This document shows positions 1 to 5,178 of a stretch of 5,178 nt of DNA, one piece after another. The translations under genes were made by a program, and so were the position numbers. The DNA comes from an uncultured Eubacteriales bacterium. Lineage in GTDB: Bacteria > Bacillota > Clostridia > Oscillospirales > Acutalibacteraceae. Position 1 is the first letter of the stretch. Every line of letters begins with the position of its first letter. The stretch spans positions 1 to 5,178 of the forward strand of contig CAQZPH010000049.1 of NCBI GenBank assembly GCA_948933715.1. Reading direction: 5' to 3'. The notes below the pieces were generated by a model that was not told where the DNA came from, searched no databases, and saw only the letters and a program-made list of their open reading frames with translations.

Positions 1-379
1 TAAGTTTTTTCCCAAGACCTAAAGCTTTTTTAAGAACAAACCTTGTTTGAGGCATACAGCCCTCAAAAGCATCAACAAGAAGCAAAACGCCATCTACCAT
101 AGTAAGAATTCTTTCAACTTCTCCACCGAAATCCGCATGCCCTGGAGTATCTACAATATTTATTTTTATATCATTGTACATAACAGCTGTATTTTTTGAA
201 AGAATTGTAATACCTCTTTCTCTTTCAAGGTCATTTGAATCCATAACCCTCTCTGCAACGTTTTCGTTACTCCTAAAAATGCCGCTTTGCCTTAACATTT
301 TATCAACAAGTGTAGTTTTCCCATGGTCTACATGAGCAATAATCGCAATATTTCTTAAATTATCCCTTGAATCCATCAT
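1..379 (-). CDS. typA: Translational GTPase TypA/BipA, N-terminal part (cut by window edge)
   Basis: This is the first 126 codons of TypA/BipA, a ribosome-binding GTPase related to EF-G and LepA. The family supports ribosome assembly and growth under stress or cold. The G domain is clear: the P-loop AHVDHGKTT is at residues 15-23, the switch I region ERERGIT at 52-58 and the G3 motif DTPGH at 77-81. The stretches VMDSNDLERERGITIL and GGEVERIL are diagnostic of TypA rather than EF-G or LepA. The G4 NKxD motif and all later domains lie beyond position 1. Two adjacent ATG codons exist (379 and 376). The first is preferred because GAGG ends 10 bases upstream of it. The gene starts 19 bases after the stop of the LURP-one-like gene, so it is probably its co-transcribed downstream neighbour. 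Identification is near certain; the product is incomplete only because of the window edge. Confidence 0.97.
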   Translation of the reverse strand, partial: MMDSRDNLRNIAIIAHVDHGKTTLVDKMLRQSGIFRSNENVAERVMDSNDLERERGITILSKNTAVMYNDIKINIVDTPGHADFGGEVERILTMVDGVLLLVDAFEGCMPQTRFVLKKALGLGKKL

Positions 380-398
380 AAATAAAAAACCTCTTTTT

Positions 399-1010
399 TT
401 AATCTTCCTTAATAATCTCACATTCAGAATTGTTTTTACAACCATCTAATTTATTGGGCGAAAAAGTTTCCCTTAATCCGTCCAATACCCTTTTATCTTT
501 AAAAATATCTTTTACTAGATAAATAACATCCTTCCCAGCATCTTTTATATTAATAGTCAATAATGTGTCAATACATAACGCTATGCAAACGCATAAAAGT
601 TCATAATCTTCAGATTTTATATCTAATTCATAGTAAGTAGAAACATTTTTTTTACATTTATGCTCCATAAGTACTGTTTTATTTTCGTCTAAGATGGAAA
701 ATTCTTTCTTAGACAAATCCCCTTGAATACTAAATGGGCAGCCTATTATAGTCGCAAGTATACTACTCCCCTTTACTTGCAGCAGCAGTTTTATCTTTTG
801 ATCTCCCGTTAAAATTTTATAAGTTCTATTAAAATAAAACCCACGTTCTCTAATTTTAGATATTCTCTTTAAATGAAAATTAAAAACATCTATTTTAATT
901 CCTAAAACAGTGTAGTCAATACTTACGGAGTGGATATCATTTCCATCACAATCATAAATTTTGAACCCAGGCTTATTTCGAACATCTTCATTTTTAATAA
1001 ATAATTTCAT
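399..1010 (-). CDS. LURP-one-related (YxjI/LOR, tubby-like fold) family protein, divergent
   Basis: This 203-residue protein has no signal peptide and is probably cytoplasmic. The first 150 residues resemble the LURP-one-related/YxjI family (formerly DUF567), a tubby-like beta barrel around a hydrophobic helix. Family features seen are an MKLFIK start, an ENGN-like turn (CDGND, 21-25), FSIQGDLSKKEFSILDENK (93-111) and YYELDIKSEDYELL (126-139). A hydrophobic helix follows at about 137-153, with three cysteines (140, 142, 146). In better-conserved members this part reads roughly like EGDFW...YELDI...LAIDC. About 50 charged residues after 153 extend past the core and match nothing I recognise. 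Biochemical function is unknown for bacterial members; lipid or membrane binding is suggested only by analogy with tubby. The ATG at 1010 has GAGGG 8 bases upstream. The gene lies 16 bases after the transporter stop and 19 bases before typA, so all three are likely co-transcribed. Family assignment is from remembered motif similarity, not an alignment. Confidence 0.65.
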   Translation of the reverse strand: MKLFIKNEDVRNKPGFKIYDCDGNDIHSVSIDYTVLGIKIDVFNFHLKRISKIRERGFYFNRTYKILTGDQKIKLLLQVKGSSILATIIGCPFSIQGDLSKKEFSILDENKTVLMEHKCKKNVSTYYELDIKSEDYELLCVCIALCIDTLLTINIKDAGKDVIYLVKDIFKDKRVLDGLRETFSPNKLDGCKNNSECEIIKED

Positions 1011-1020
1011 GAGTCAAACC

Positions 1021-1026
1021 CTCACA
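1021..1026 (-). promoter_or_regulatory. Ribosome binding site of the LURP-one-like gene
   Basis: The minus-strand sequence GTGAGGG ends 8 bases before the ATG at 1010. It occupies the short gap immediately after the stop codon of the upstream transporter gene (1029-1027), which suggests translation of the two genes from one mRNA. Confidence 0.7.
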
Positions 1027-1968
1027 TTAATTTTTGTTTTCCGGTACAATCTTGCAAGATAATTTAATCAGTAAGTTACTAAATGGTAATAACAAGACGG
1101 TAGATATTAAATTAAATAGAATGTGCACGGCTGATATTTGTATCATAATATTTTGAGGAAAAATTTGTTCTAAAAATGGCAAAAAAGGAAAAAACAATGT
1201 TATCCCGGTAAAAATTGCAGCCCCTACTAGGTTAAACAAAACATGAATCGCAACAGTACGTTTAGTGGTCACTCCTGCACCAACGGCTGCAATAAGAGCG
1301 GTAACACAAGTTCCAATATTCTGACCATATATAATAAACGATGCATTCCATAAAGAGATCGCACCCCCTAGCCCTAAAGCTTCCAAAATTCCTATTGAAA
1401 CAGATGAACTCTGCACAATTGCAGTAAATACTAAGCCTGCAAGTAATCCAATAAACGGGTTTTCAAAAGACATTAATATCTCTTTTATTACTGGCAACCG
1501 TGAAATTGGTTTTGCTGCTTTACTCATCATATTCATTCCTAAAAACAATATTCCAAACCCCGTAAGGACACTTCCTACACTTTTTAAAAAGTTGCTTTTA
1601 AATGATAGCAATATTGCTCCAATAAATATAATAATTGGCGCAAGACCCAATAAATTTATTGCAATAATAAGGCTAGTAACCGTAGTTCCTACGTTTGCGC
1701 CCATAATAACACCTACAGTCTGTTCAAGTGCCATCATCCCTGCGTTAACAAGACCAACGACAATAACAGTTGTAGCAGAAGAACTTTGTATAAGTGCAGT
1801 AATTATAAAGCCTACTAATACACCAATATATTTATTTGTGGTAAACTTCTTTATAATATCTTCTATTAAAGAACCTGAAAACATTTTTAAGCTCTTACTC
1901 ATTTCTCCTATTCCAAAGAGAAAAAGCCCAAGCCCTCCAAGCATATTAAATATGTTTTCTAAATTCAT
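1027..1968 (-). CDS. Na+/phosphate cotransporter-family membrane protein, short form without PhoU domain
   Basis: This 313-residue, strongly hydrophobic protein belongs to the Na/Pi-cotransporter family (NptA/YqeW type), which moves phosphate with sodium across the cytoplasmic membrane. The two inverted-topology repeats of the family are visible. QSSSATTVIVVGLVNAG is at 61-77 with GANVGTT at 90-96, and QSSSVSIGILEALG is at 186-199 with GQNIGT at 215-220. The QSSS motifs are the family's presumed substrate and ion site. A second duplicated element is AIHVLFN (240-246) and AVHILFN (280-286). The N-terminal GGLGLFLFGIGEMS (11-24) is also typical. Long members carry a C-terminal PhoU-like domain. 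This one ends about 25 residues after the last membrane motif, so it is the short form and probably complete. The ATG at 1968 has GGAGG about 10 bases upstream. It is the first gene of the likely transporter, LURP-one-like, typA unit. True substrate is inferred from family only. Confidence 0.92.
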   Translation of the reverse strand: MNLENIFNMLGGLGLFLFGIGEMSKSLKMFSGSLIEDIIKKFTTNKYIGVLVGFIITALIQSSSATTVIVVGLVNAGMMALEQTVGVIMGANVGTTVTSLIIAINLLGLAPIIIFIGAILLSFKSNFLKSVGSVLTGFGILFLGMNMMSKAAKPISRLPVIKEILMSFENPFIGLLAGLVFTAIVQSSSVSIGILEALGLGGAISLWNASFIIYGQNIGTCVTALIAAVGAGVTTKRTVAIHVLFNLVGAAIFTGITLFFPFLPFLEQIFPQNIMIQISAVHILFNLISTVLLLPFSNLLIKLSCKIVPENKN

Positions 1969-1978
1969 TTTTTAAATA

Positions 1979-1983
1979 CCTCC
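1979..1983 (-). promoter_or_regulatory. Ribosome binding site of the Na/Pi cotransporter gene
   Basis: A consensus GGAGG on the minus strand lies 10 bases upstream of the ATG at 1968 and supports that start. No other in-frame start with a comparable site was seen. Confidence 0.75.
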
Positions 1984-2004
1984 GATAAACTAACAATCGA
2001 AGTT

Positions 2005-2034
2005 ATTATACCGTAACAACTTTACAATTATTAA
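2005..2034 (-). promoter_or_regulatory. Candidate sigma-A promoter for the transporter/LURP-one-like/typA unit
   Basis: On the minus strand a perfect -10 box TATAAT (2010 to 2005) is preceded, 18 bases upstream, by TTAATA (2034 to 2029), a 4-of-6 match to the -35 consensus. Transcription would begin near 1998 and give a leader of about 30 bases with the GGAGG at 1983-1979. The position, between the prfB stop and the transporter start, is right for a promoter. The -35 element is weak and the region is AT-rich, so it is moderately supported. Confidence 0.55.
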
Positions 2035-2063
2035 TCGAAAGAAGGTACATAAAGAAGTATATA

Positions 2064-3182
2064 TTAATTTTTAAAAGACTGCAAGTTTATATGTTTTAAA
2101 TAGGCATTTATAAATCCATCTAAGTCTCCATCCATAACCGCATTTACATTTCCCATTTCATAACCTGTGCGGTGATCTTTAACCAAAGTATATGGCATAA
2201 ACACATATGATCTTATTTGAGAGCCCCAAGCGATATCTTTCTGTACTCCCTTAATATCCTCAATTTTATCAAGGTGTTCTCGCTCTTTAATTTCCAATAA
2301 TTTTGACTTTAACATTTTTAAAGCCACTTCTCTGTTTTGATGTTGACTTCTTTCATTCTGGCAGGCCACAACTATCCCAGTGGGAAGATGTGTAAGTCTA
2401 ACAGCTGACGAAGTTTTATTAACATGTTGTCCACCTGCACCACTGGCTCTAAACACATCCATTTTTATATCATCAGATGATATTTCTATATCAAAGTCAT
2501 CATTTATTTCAGGTATAACCTCAAGTGATGCAAACGACGTATGTCTTCTGCCAGAGGAATCAAAAGGAGAAATCCTAACAAGCCTATGCACCCCTGTTTC
2601 TGATTTTAAATATCCATATGCATTAGTCCCCTCAACCAATATCGACACACTTTTAAGGCCAGCTTCTTCTCCATCAAGGTAGTCAAGAGTTCTAATTTTA
2701 TAGTTATGTCTTTCTCCCCACCTACAATACATGCGATAAAGCATCTCCACCCAATCTTGAGCTTCTGTTCCTCCGGCTCCTGCGTGAAAAGTAAGAATTG
2801 CATTATTTGAATCGTATTCTCCGGTTAGTAAAGTTTCTAGTCTTTGGTTTTCTATTTCTAAACGGATGTTTTCTACATTAACCTGCATCTCTTCTAGCAA
2901 AGATAAGTCTTCCTCTTCATCTGCTAAATCTACAAGCGTTTTCGTATCATTATATAAAGATAAAAGCTTTTGGTATTTCTGCTTTTTTAGTTTTAAAAAG
3001 CTTACTCTTTGTAATACTTTTTGGGAATTATCTATATCGTTCCAAAAGTCTTGGTCCGAAGATTTTTCTTCAAGAAGTTTTATTTCATCATCTATTTTAG
3101 AAATGCCAATAGATAAAGATAACTCTTTTATATCATCAAGCATTTCATCAAGAGCTAGCCTTAGCTCTTCAAATTGTAACAT
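2064..3182 (-). CDS. prfB: Peptide chain release factor 2, without programmed frameshift
   Basis: Release factor 2 recognises UGA and UAA in the ribosomal A site and triggers peptide release. The 372-residue product has the usual RF2 length. The codon-recognition tripeptide SPF is at 205-207 and the catalytic GGQ is at 250-252 within RASGAGGQHVNKTSSAVR. These numbers equal those of E. coli RF2. Residue 246 is Ala, not the Thr of E. coli K-12. Also seen are an N-terminal helical domain, the TGEYDSNNA region, HAGAGGTEAQDW and a C-terminal WGSQIRSYV. I chose the ATG at 3182 because GGAGGG precedes it and the predicted transcription start (about 3211) leaves no leader for the in-frame ATG at 3206, which would add 8 residues. 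The reading frame is open throughout: the CTT-TGA slip site common near codon 25 is absent. It has its own promoter and is divergent from the RING-domain gene. Confidence 0.97.
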   Translation of the reverse strand: MLQFEELRLALDEMLDDIKELSLSIGISKIDDEIKLLEEKSSDQDFWNDIDNSQKVLQRVSFLKLKKQKYQKLLSLYNDTKTLVDLADEEEDLSLLEEMQVNVENIRLEIENQRLETLLTGEYDSNNAILTFHAGAGGTEAQDWVEMLYRMYCRWGERHNYKIRTLDYLDGEEAGLKSVSILVEGTNAYGYLKSETGVHRLVRISPFDSSGRRHTSFASLEVIPEINDDFDIEISSDDIKMDVFRASGAGGQHVNKTSSAVRLTHLPTGIVVACQNERSQHQNREVALKMLKSKLLEIKEREHLDKIEDIKGVQKDIAWGSQIRSYVFMPYTLVKDHRTGYEMGNVNAVMDGDLDGFINAYLKHINLQSFKN

Positions 3183-3187
3183 TTTAT

Positions 3188-3193
3188 CCCTCC
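3188..3193 (-). promoter_or_regulatory. prfB: Ribosome binding site deciding the prfB start
   Basis: GGAGGG on the minus strand lies 5 bases before the ATG at 3182. The alternative in-frame ATG at 3206 has only AAGG placed 2 bases upstream, too close to work, so the shorter 372-residue form is favoured. Confidence 0.75.
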
Positions 3194-3217
3194 ATATAAA
3201 GACCATTACCTTATTTT

Positions 3218-3246
3218 ATTATAATTCAAATTTATAGGAATGTAAA
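3218..3246 (-). promoter_or_regulatory. prfB: Sigma-A-type promoter of prfB
   Basis: On the minus strand TTTACA (3246 to 3241, 5 of 6 to the -35 consensus) is followed after exactly 17 bases by a perfect TATAAT (3223 to 3218). Transcription should begin around 3211, which gives a leader of roughly 30 bases that contains the GGAGGG site. It is the best promoter match on this strand. Confidence 0.75.
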
Positions 3247-3250
3247 TATC

Positions 3251-3290
3251 AATCCTTATTAAACGTATGGTTTTAGAGGTAATAAAGTTT
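3251..3290. repeat. Imperfect inverted repeat centred between the divergent promoters
   Basis: The arms AATCCTTATTA (3251-3261) and TAATAAAGTTT (3280-3290) pair at 9 of 11 positions around an 18-base spacer. The centre falls at about 3270, midway between the two outward-facing -35 boxes (3246 and 3294), and the arms end 3-4 bases from each. This geometry would suit a shared operator. The arms are AT-rich, though, so chance is a real alternative. Confidence 0.3.
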
Positions 3291-3293
3291 AAG

Positions 3294-3322
3294 TTGAAAT
3301 TTATAAAAATTTTATGTAAAAT
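3294..3322 (+). promoter_or_regulatory. Sigma-A-type promoter for the RING-domain gene and probably galE
   Basis: TTGAAA (3294-3299, 5 of 6) is separated by 17 bases from TAAAAT (3317-3322, 5 of 6). Transcription would begin near 3329, and the leader of about 30 bases carries AGGAG at 3348-3352, six bases before the ATG at 3359. No other promoter was seen before galE. Confidence 0.7.
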
Positions 3323-3358
3323 CTAAATTAACAACTATAATTATGATAGGAGCGAAAA

Positions 3359-4348
3359 ATGAATAATTATAAAGAACCGGGAAACTGTCCCATATGTAAA
3401 AGTAAGTTTAATCAAAATGATGATATAGTTGTTTGTCCTTCTTGTGGTGCCCCATATCACCGTGAATGTTATAATTCCTTGGGACATTGTTTGTTTGAGG
3501 AAAAACATGCATCAAACTTTTCTTATTTTAAGTCACCCGAGCAGGAGTCAAATAAAGAAGATAATAATGAACCAACAAAAAAATGTCCTCATTGTTTTTA
3601 CGATAATTCCGATGATTCACTTTTCTGTAAGAACTGTGGGTTTCCCTTTGTAAATAGTAAAGTCAACGTTAATACCTTTCCAGATATACCAAACCTCACA
3701 TATTTTAACCTTGATTCTATTTTTGGTATCGATGAAAATGAAACTATAAATGATATAAAAGTCTCAGATATTGCTGAATATGTAAAAAGTAATGTAATTT
3801 ATTATATTCCTATTTTTAAAAATATAAGCCTTAAAAATAAAAGCAGATTTAATTTTAGTGCCTTTTTATTTTCGGGTGCTTGGTTTTTATACCGAAAACT
3901 ATATAAAATAGGGATTATTTTAACTTCTATTGTAACTTTACTTATGATTTTATCTAGTTTTATTGAGTTAACTTATGCTAGAGAAATATTAAACCCAATA
4001 ATAAATTCAATAGGTATAAGTTCCGATACGGGGTTCACTGTTGATCATTATTATAAGTTAATAGATCAGTTTTCCATTTTGCCAATGGAACAAAAATTCA
4101 TAGTATTTTTGCCTTCTATAATAAAATTCATTAACTTTATTATAATGATACTTTCGGGATGTATTGCAAACAAGATATACTTTAAAAGTTGTACTTCTAA
4201 AATATCAAAAATAAAAACTTTATGTAAAAATGATGCTAAGTTATACTCAGAAGAAGTAAATAAATATGGTGGAGTAAACTTTAAAATAATTCCTCTATTT
4301 TTGATTTGTTATATCATTATTGAATATTTTCCTCAGTTTATTTTATAA
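3359..4348 (+). CDS. Membrane protein with prokaryotic RING-like domain, zinc ribbon and DUF2628 region
   Basis: This 329-residue protein has three parts. Residues 8-50 form a prokaryotic RING-finger family 1 domain, with likely metal ligands C10, C13, C26, C29, H34, C37, C44 and H50 and the typical core DDIVVCPSCGAPYHRECY (21-38). Residues 76-94 form a zinc ribbon (C76, C79, C90, C93), separated from the first domain by an acidic, Asn/Lys-rich linker. After about 130, VSDIAEYV, YYIPIFK and FNFSAFLFSGAWFLYRKLY (164-182) match the DUF2628 signature. Hydrophobic segments follow at about 184-204, 247-270 and 308-328. The zinc domains probably lie in the cytoplasm and the C-terminal half in the membrane. 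Proteins of this architecture recur in Firmicutes with no established function that I know of; ubiquitin ligase activity should not be assumed. The ATG has AGGAG six bases upstream. galE begins 21 bases after the stop, so the two are probably co-transcribed. Confidence 0.88.
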   Translation: MNNYKEPGNCPICKSKFNQNDDIVVCPSCGAPYHRECYNSLGHCLFEEKHASNFSYFKSPEQESNKEDNNEPTKKCPHCFYDNSDDSLFCKNCGFPFVNSKVNVNTFPDIPNLTYFNLDSIFGIDENETINDIKVSDIAEYVKSNVIYYIPIFKNISLKNKSRFNFSAFLFSGAWFLYRKLYKIGIILTSIVTLLMILSSFIELTYAREILNPIINSIGISSDTGFTVDHYYKLIDQFSILPMEQKFIVFLPSIIKFINFIIMILSGCIANKIYFKSCTSKISKIKTLCKNDAKLYSEEVNKYGGVNFKIIPLFLICYIIIEYFPQFIL

Positions 4349-4357
4349 AATTTAATT

Positions 4358-4361
4358 GGAG
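4358..4361 (+). promoter_or_regulatory. galE: Ribosome binding site supporting the TTG start of galE
   Basis: GGAG lies 8 bases before the TTG at 4370, in the short gap after the RING-domain gene. It fixes the unusual start codon, because no ATG or GTG lies in frame before the GxxGxxG motif. Confidence 0.75.
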
Positions 4362-4369
4362 CTGATTTT

Positions 4370-5178
4370 TTGTCTACTATACTTGTAACAGGCGGAGCAG
4401 GTTATATTGGTAGCCATACCTGCATTGAGCTTATAAATTCTGGTCATAGTGTAATTATCCTTGATAATTATAGTAATAGCACTCCTGAAGTAATAAAACG
4501 AATCGAAAAAATATCCCATACGCACATTAAAACATATAGTGGTGATATTCGTGACCGTAACTTACTTGAAAATATATTTTCTGAGAACTCTATCGATCTT
4601 GTAATACACTTTGCAGGATTAAAATCTGTGGGAGAATCATGTAAATTCCCTATACTTTATTTTGATAATAATATTTCAGGTACTGTCATTTTATGTGAAG
4701 TAATGCAAAAGTACTGTGTAAAAAAAATTGTGTTTAGTTCTTCTGCTACTGTATACGGAAATTCATCAAACCCTCCTTATGATGAAACTATGCAGACAGG
4801 TCAAGTTAGCAACCCTTATGGAAGAACAAAATACGTTATAGAAGAATTTCTCAAGGATATATATTCATCAGATAATAACTGGAATATAACATTATTAAGA
4901 TACTTTAATCCTATAGGCGCACATGAAAGTGGCATTATTGGAGAAAATCCTAGTGGCATTCCAAATAACCTAATGCCATATATATCTCAGGTTGCAATCG
5001 GTAAATTACCTTTGTTAACTGTTTTTGGCGGAGATTACGCTACTCCTGATGGAACATGTATAAGAGATTATATTCATGTAGTGGATCTTGCAAAAGGGCA
5101 TGTGAAAGCTGTAAATAAAATGTTAAATTCCAAGCCTGCTGTAAATATATATAATCTTGGTACTGGTAAAGGTTATAG
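4370..5178 (+). CDS. galE: UDP-glucose 4-epimerase, C-terminus cut by window edge
   Basis: GalE interconverts UDP-glucose and UDP-galactose using tightly bound NAD+, in the Leloir pathway and in supply of galactose for surface polysaccharide. It belongs to the extended short-chain dehydrogenase/reductase family. The first 269 codons are present. Visible features are the NAD-binding TGGAGYIGSH (7-16), D32 ending the second strand, GDIRD (58-62), HFAGLKSVGES (80-90), SSSATVYG (123-130) with the catalytic Ser, the Y150xxxK154 pair, FNPIGAH (179-185) and TPDGTCIRDYIHVVDLA (225-241). The family is usually about 330-340 residues, so about 65-70 are missing to the right. Translation must begin at TTG: the first residues of the Rossmann strand follow it directly and GGAG is correctly placed. 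It lies 21 bases after the RING/DUF2628 gene with no terminator between, so it probably shares that gene's promoter. Confidence 0.96.
   Translation, partial: MSTILVTGGAGYIGSHTCIELINSGHSVIILDNYSNSTPEVIKRIEKISHTHIKTYSGDIRDRNLLENIFSENSIDLVIHFAGLKSVGESCKFPILYFDNNISGTVILCEVMQKYCVKKIVFSSSATVYGNSSNPPYDETMQTGQVSNPYGRTKYVIEEFLKDIYSSDNNWNITLLRYFNPIGAHESGIIGENPSGIPNNLMPYISQVAIGKLPLLTVFGGDYATPDGTCIRDYIHVVDLAKGHVKAVNKMLNSKPAVNIYNLGTGKGY

Noticed and set aside
1592..1975. Plus-strand open frame of 127 codons opposite the transporter gene.
   Set aside because: It is antisense to a well-supported membrane protein gene, its composition mirrors the complementary hydrophobic codons, and it has no ribosome site or recognisable domain.
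2038..2057. Short direct repeat AAAGAAG (2038-2044 and 2051-2057) downstream of prfB.
   Set aside because: Seven purine-rich bases repeated once is expected by chance in AT-rich DNA, and it cannot form a terminator hairpin.
1969..2063. A rho-independent terminator after prfB.
   Set aside because: No GC-rich hairpin followed by a T-run is seen on the minus strand here; only AT-rich sequence and the candidate promoter.
3183..3206. Upstream in-frame ATG at 3206 as the prfB start, adding 8 residues.
   Set aside because: It lacks a properly spaced ribosome site and would sit about 5 bases after the predicted transcription start. The ATG at 3182 has GGAGGG and gives SPF/GGQ numbering identical to E. 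coli RF2.
2380..3237. Several other open frames overlapping prfB on both strands (2380-2682, 2606-2803, 2866-3237).
   Set aside because: All lie inside or across the strongly conserved prfB frame and show low-complexity or Ser-rich translations with no family resemblance.
3183..3358. A riboswitch or T-box leader before prfB or the RING-domain gene.
   Set aside because: Both predicted leaders are only about 30 bases, too short for known riboswitch or T-box structures.
3429..3653. A 74-codon frame overlapping the RING-domain gene.
   Set aside because: It is a +1-frame shadow of the Cys/His-rich coding sequence, which has its own promoter, ribosome site and conserved domain.

Overview
The window is AT-rich, with A/T-ending codons, strong GGAGG-type ribosome binding sites and a Prok-RING/DUF2628 membrane protein typical of Firmicutes. 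This points to a low-GC Gram-positive anaerobe, most likely in Clostridia. The genus cannot be named from this sequence. No insertion sequence, prophage gene, tRNA, rRNA or CRISPR array was seen. It reads as ordinary chromosomal DNA, densely packed with genes, in two divergent blocks around an intergenic region at about 3183-3358.

Left block (minus strand, transcribed toward position 1): prfB (release factor 2, 3182 to 2064), a short PhoU-less Na+/phosphate cotransporter-family protein (1968 to 1027), a divergent LURP-one/YxjI-like protein (1010 to 399) and typA/bipA (379 to the window edge, N-terminal 126 codons only). The last three are separated by 16 and 19 bases, with each ribosome binding site lying in the short gap between genes, so they look like one transcription unit. 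A candidate promoter at 2005-2034 precedes that unit, and prfB has its own good promoter at 3218-3246. No terminator was seen between prfB and the transporter, so readthrough is possible.

Right block (plus strand): a 329-residue membrane protein with an N-terminal prokaryotic RING-like zinc domain, a zinc ribbon and a DUF2628 membrane region (3359-4348). It is followed 21 bases later by galE (UDP-glucose 4-epimerase, TTG start at 4370, cut by the right edge). A near-consensus promoter at 3294-3322 should drive both.

Most of the window is conserved housekeeping: translation termination, a translational GTPase, ion/phosphate transport and nucleotide-sugar metabolism. The less understood parts are the RING/zinc-ribbon/DUF2628 protein, the LURP-one-like protein embedded with typA, a prfB that lacks the usual autoregulatory frameshift, and an imperfect inverted repeat centred between the two divergent promoters. 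I do not see convincing evidence of a wholly new system.
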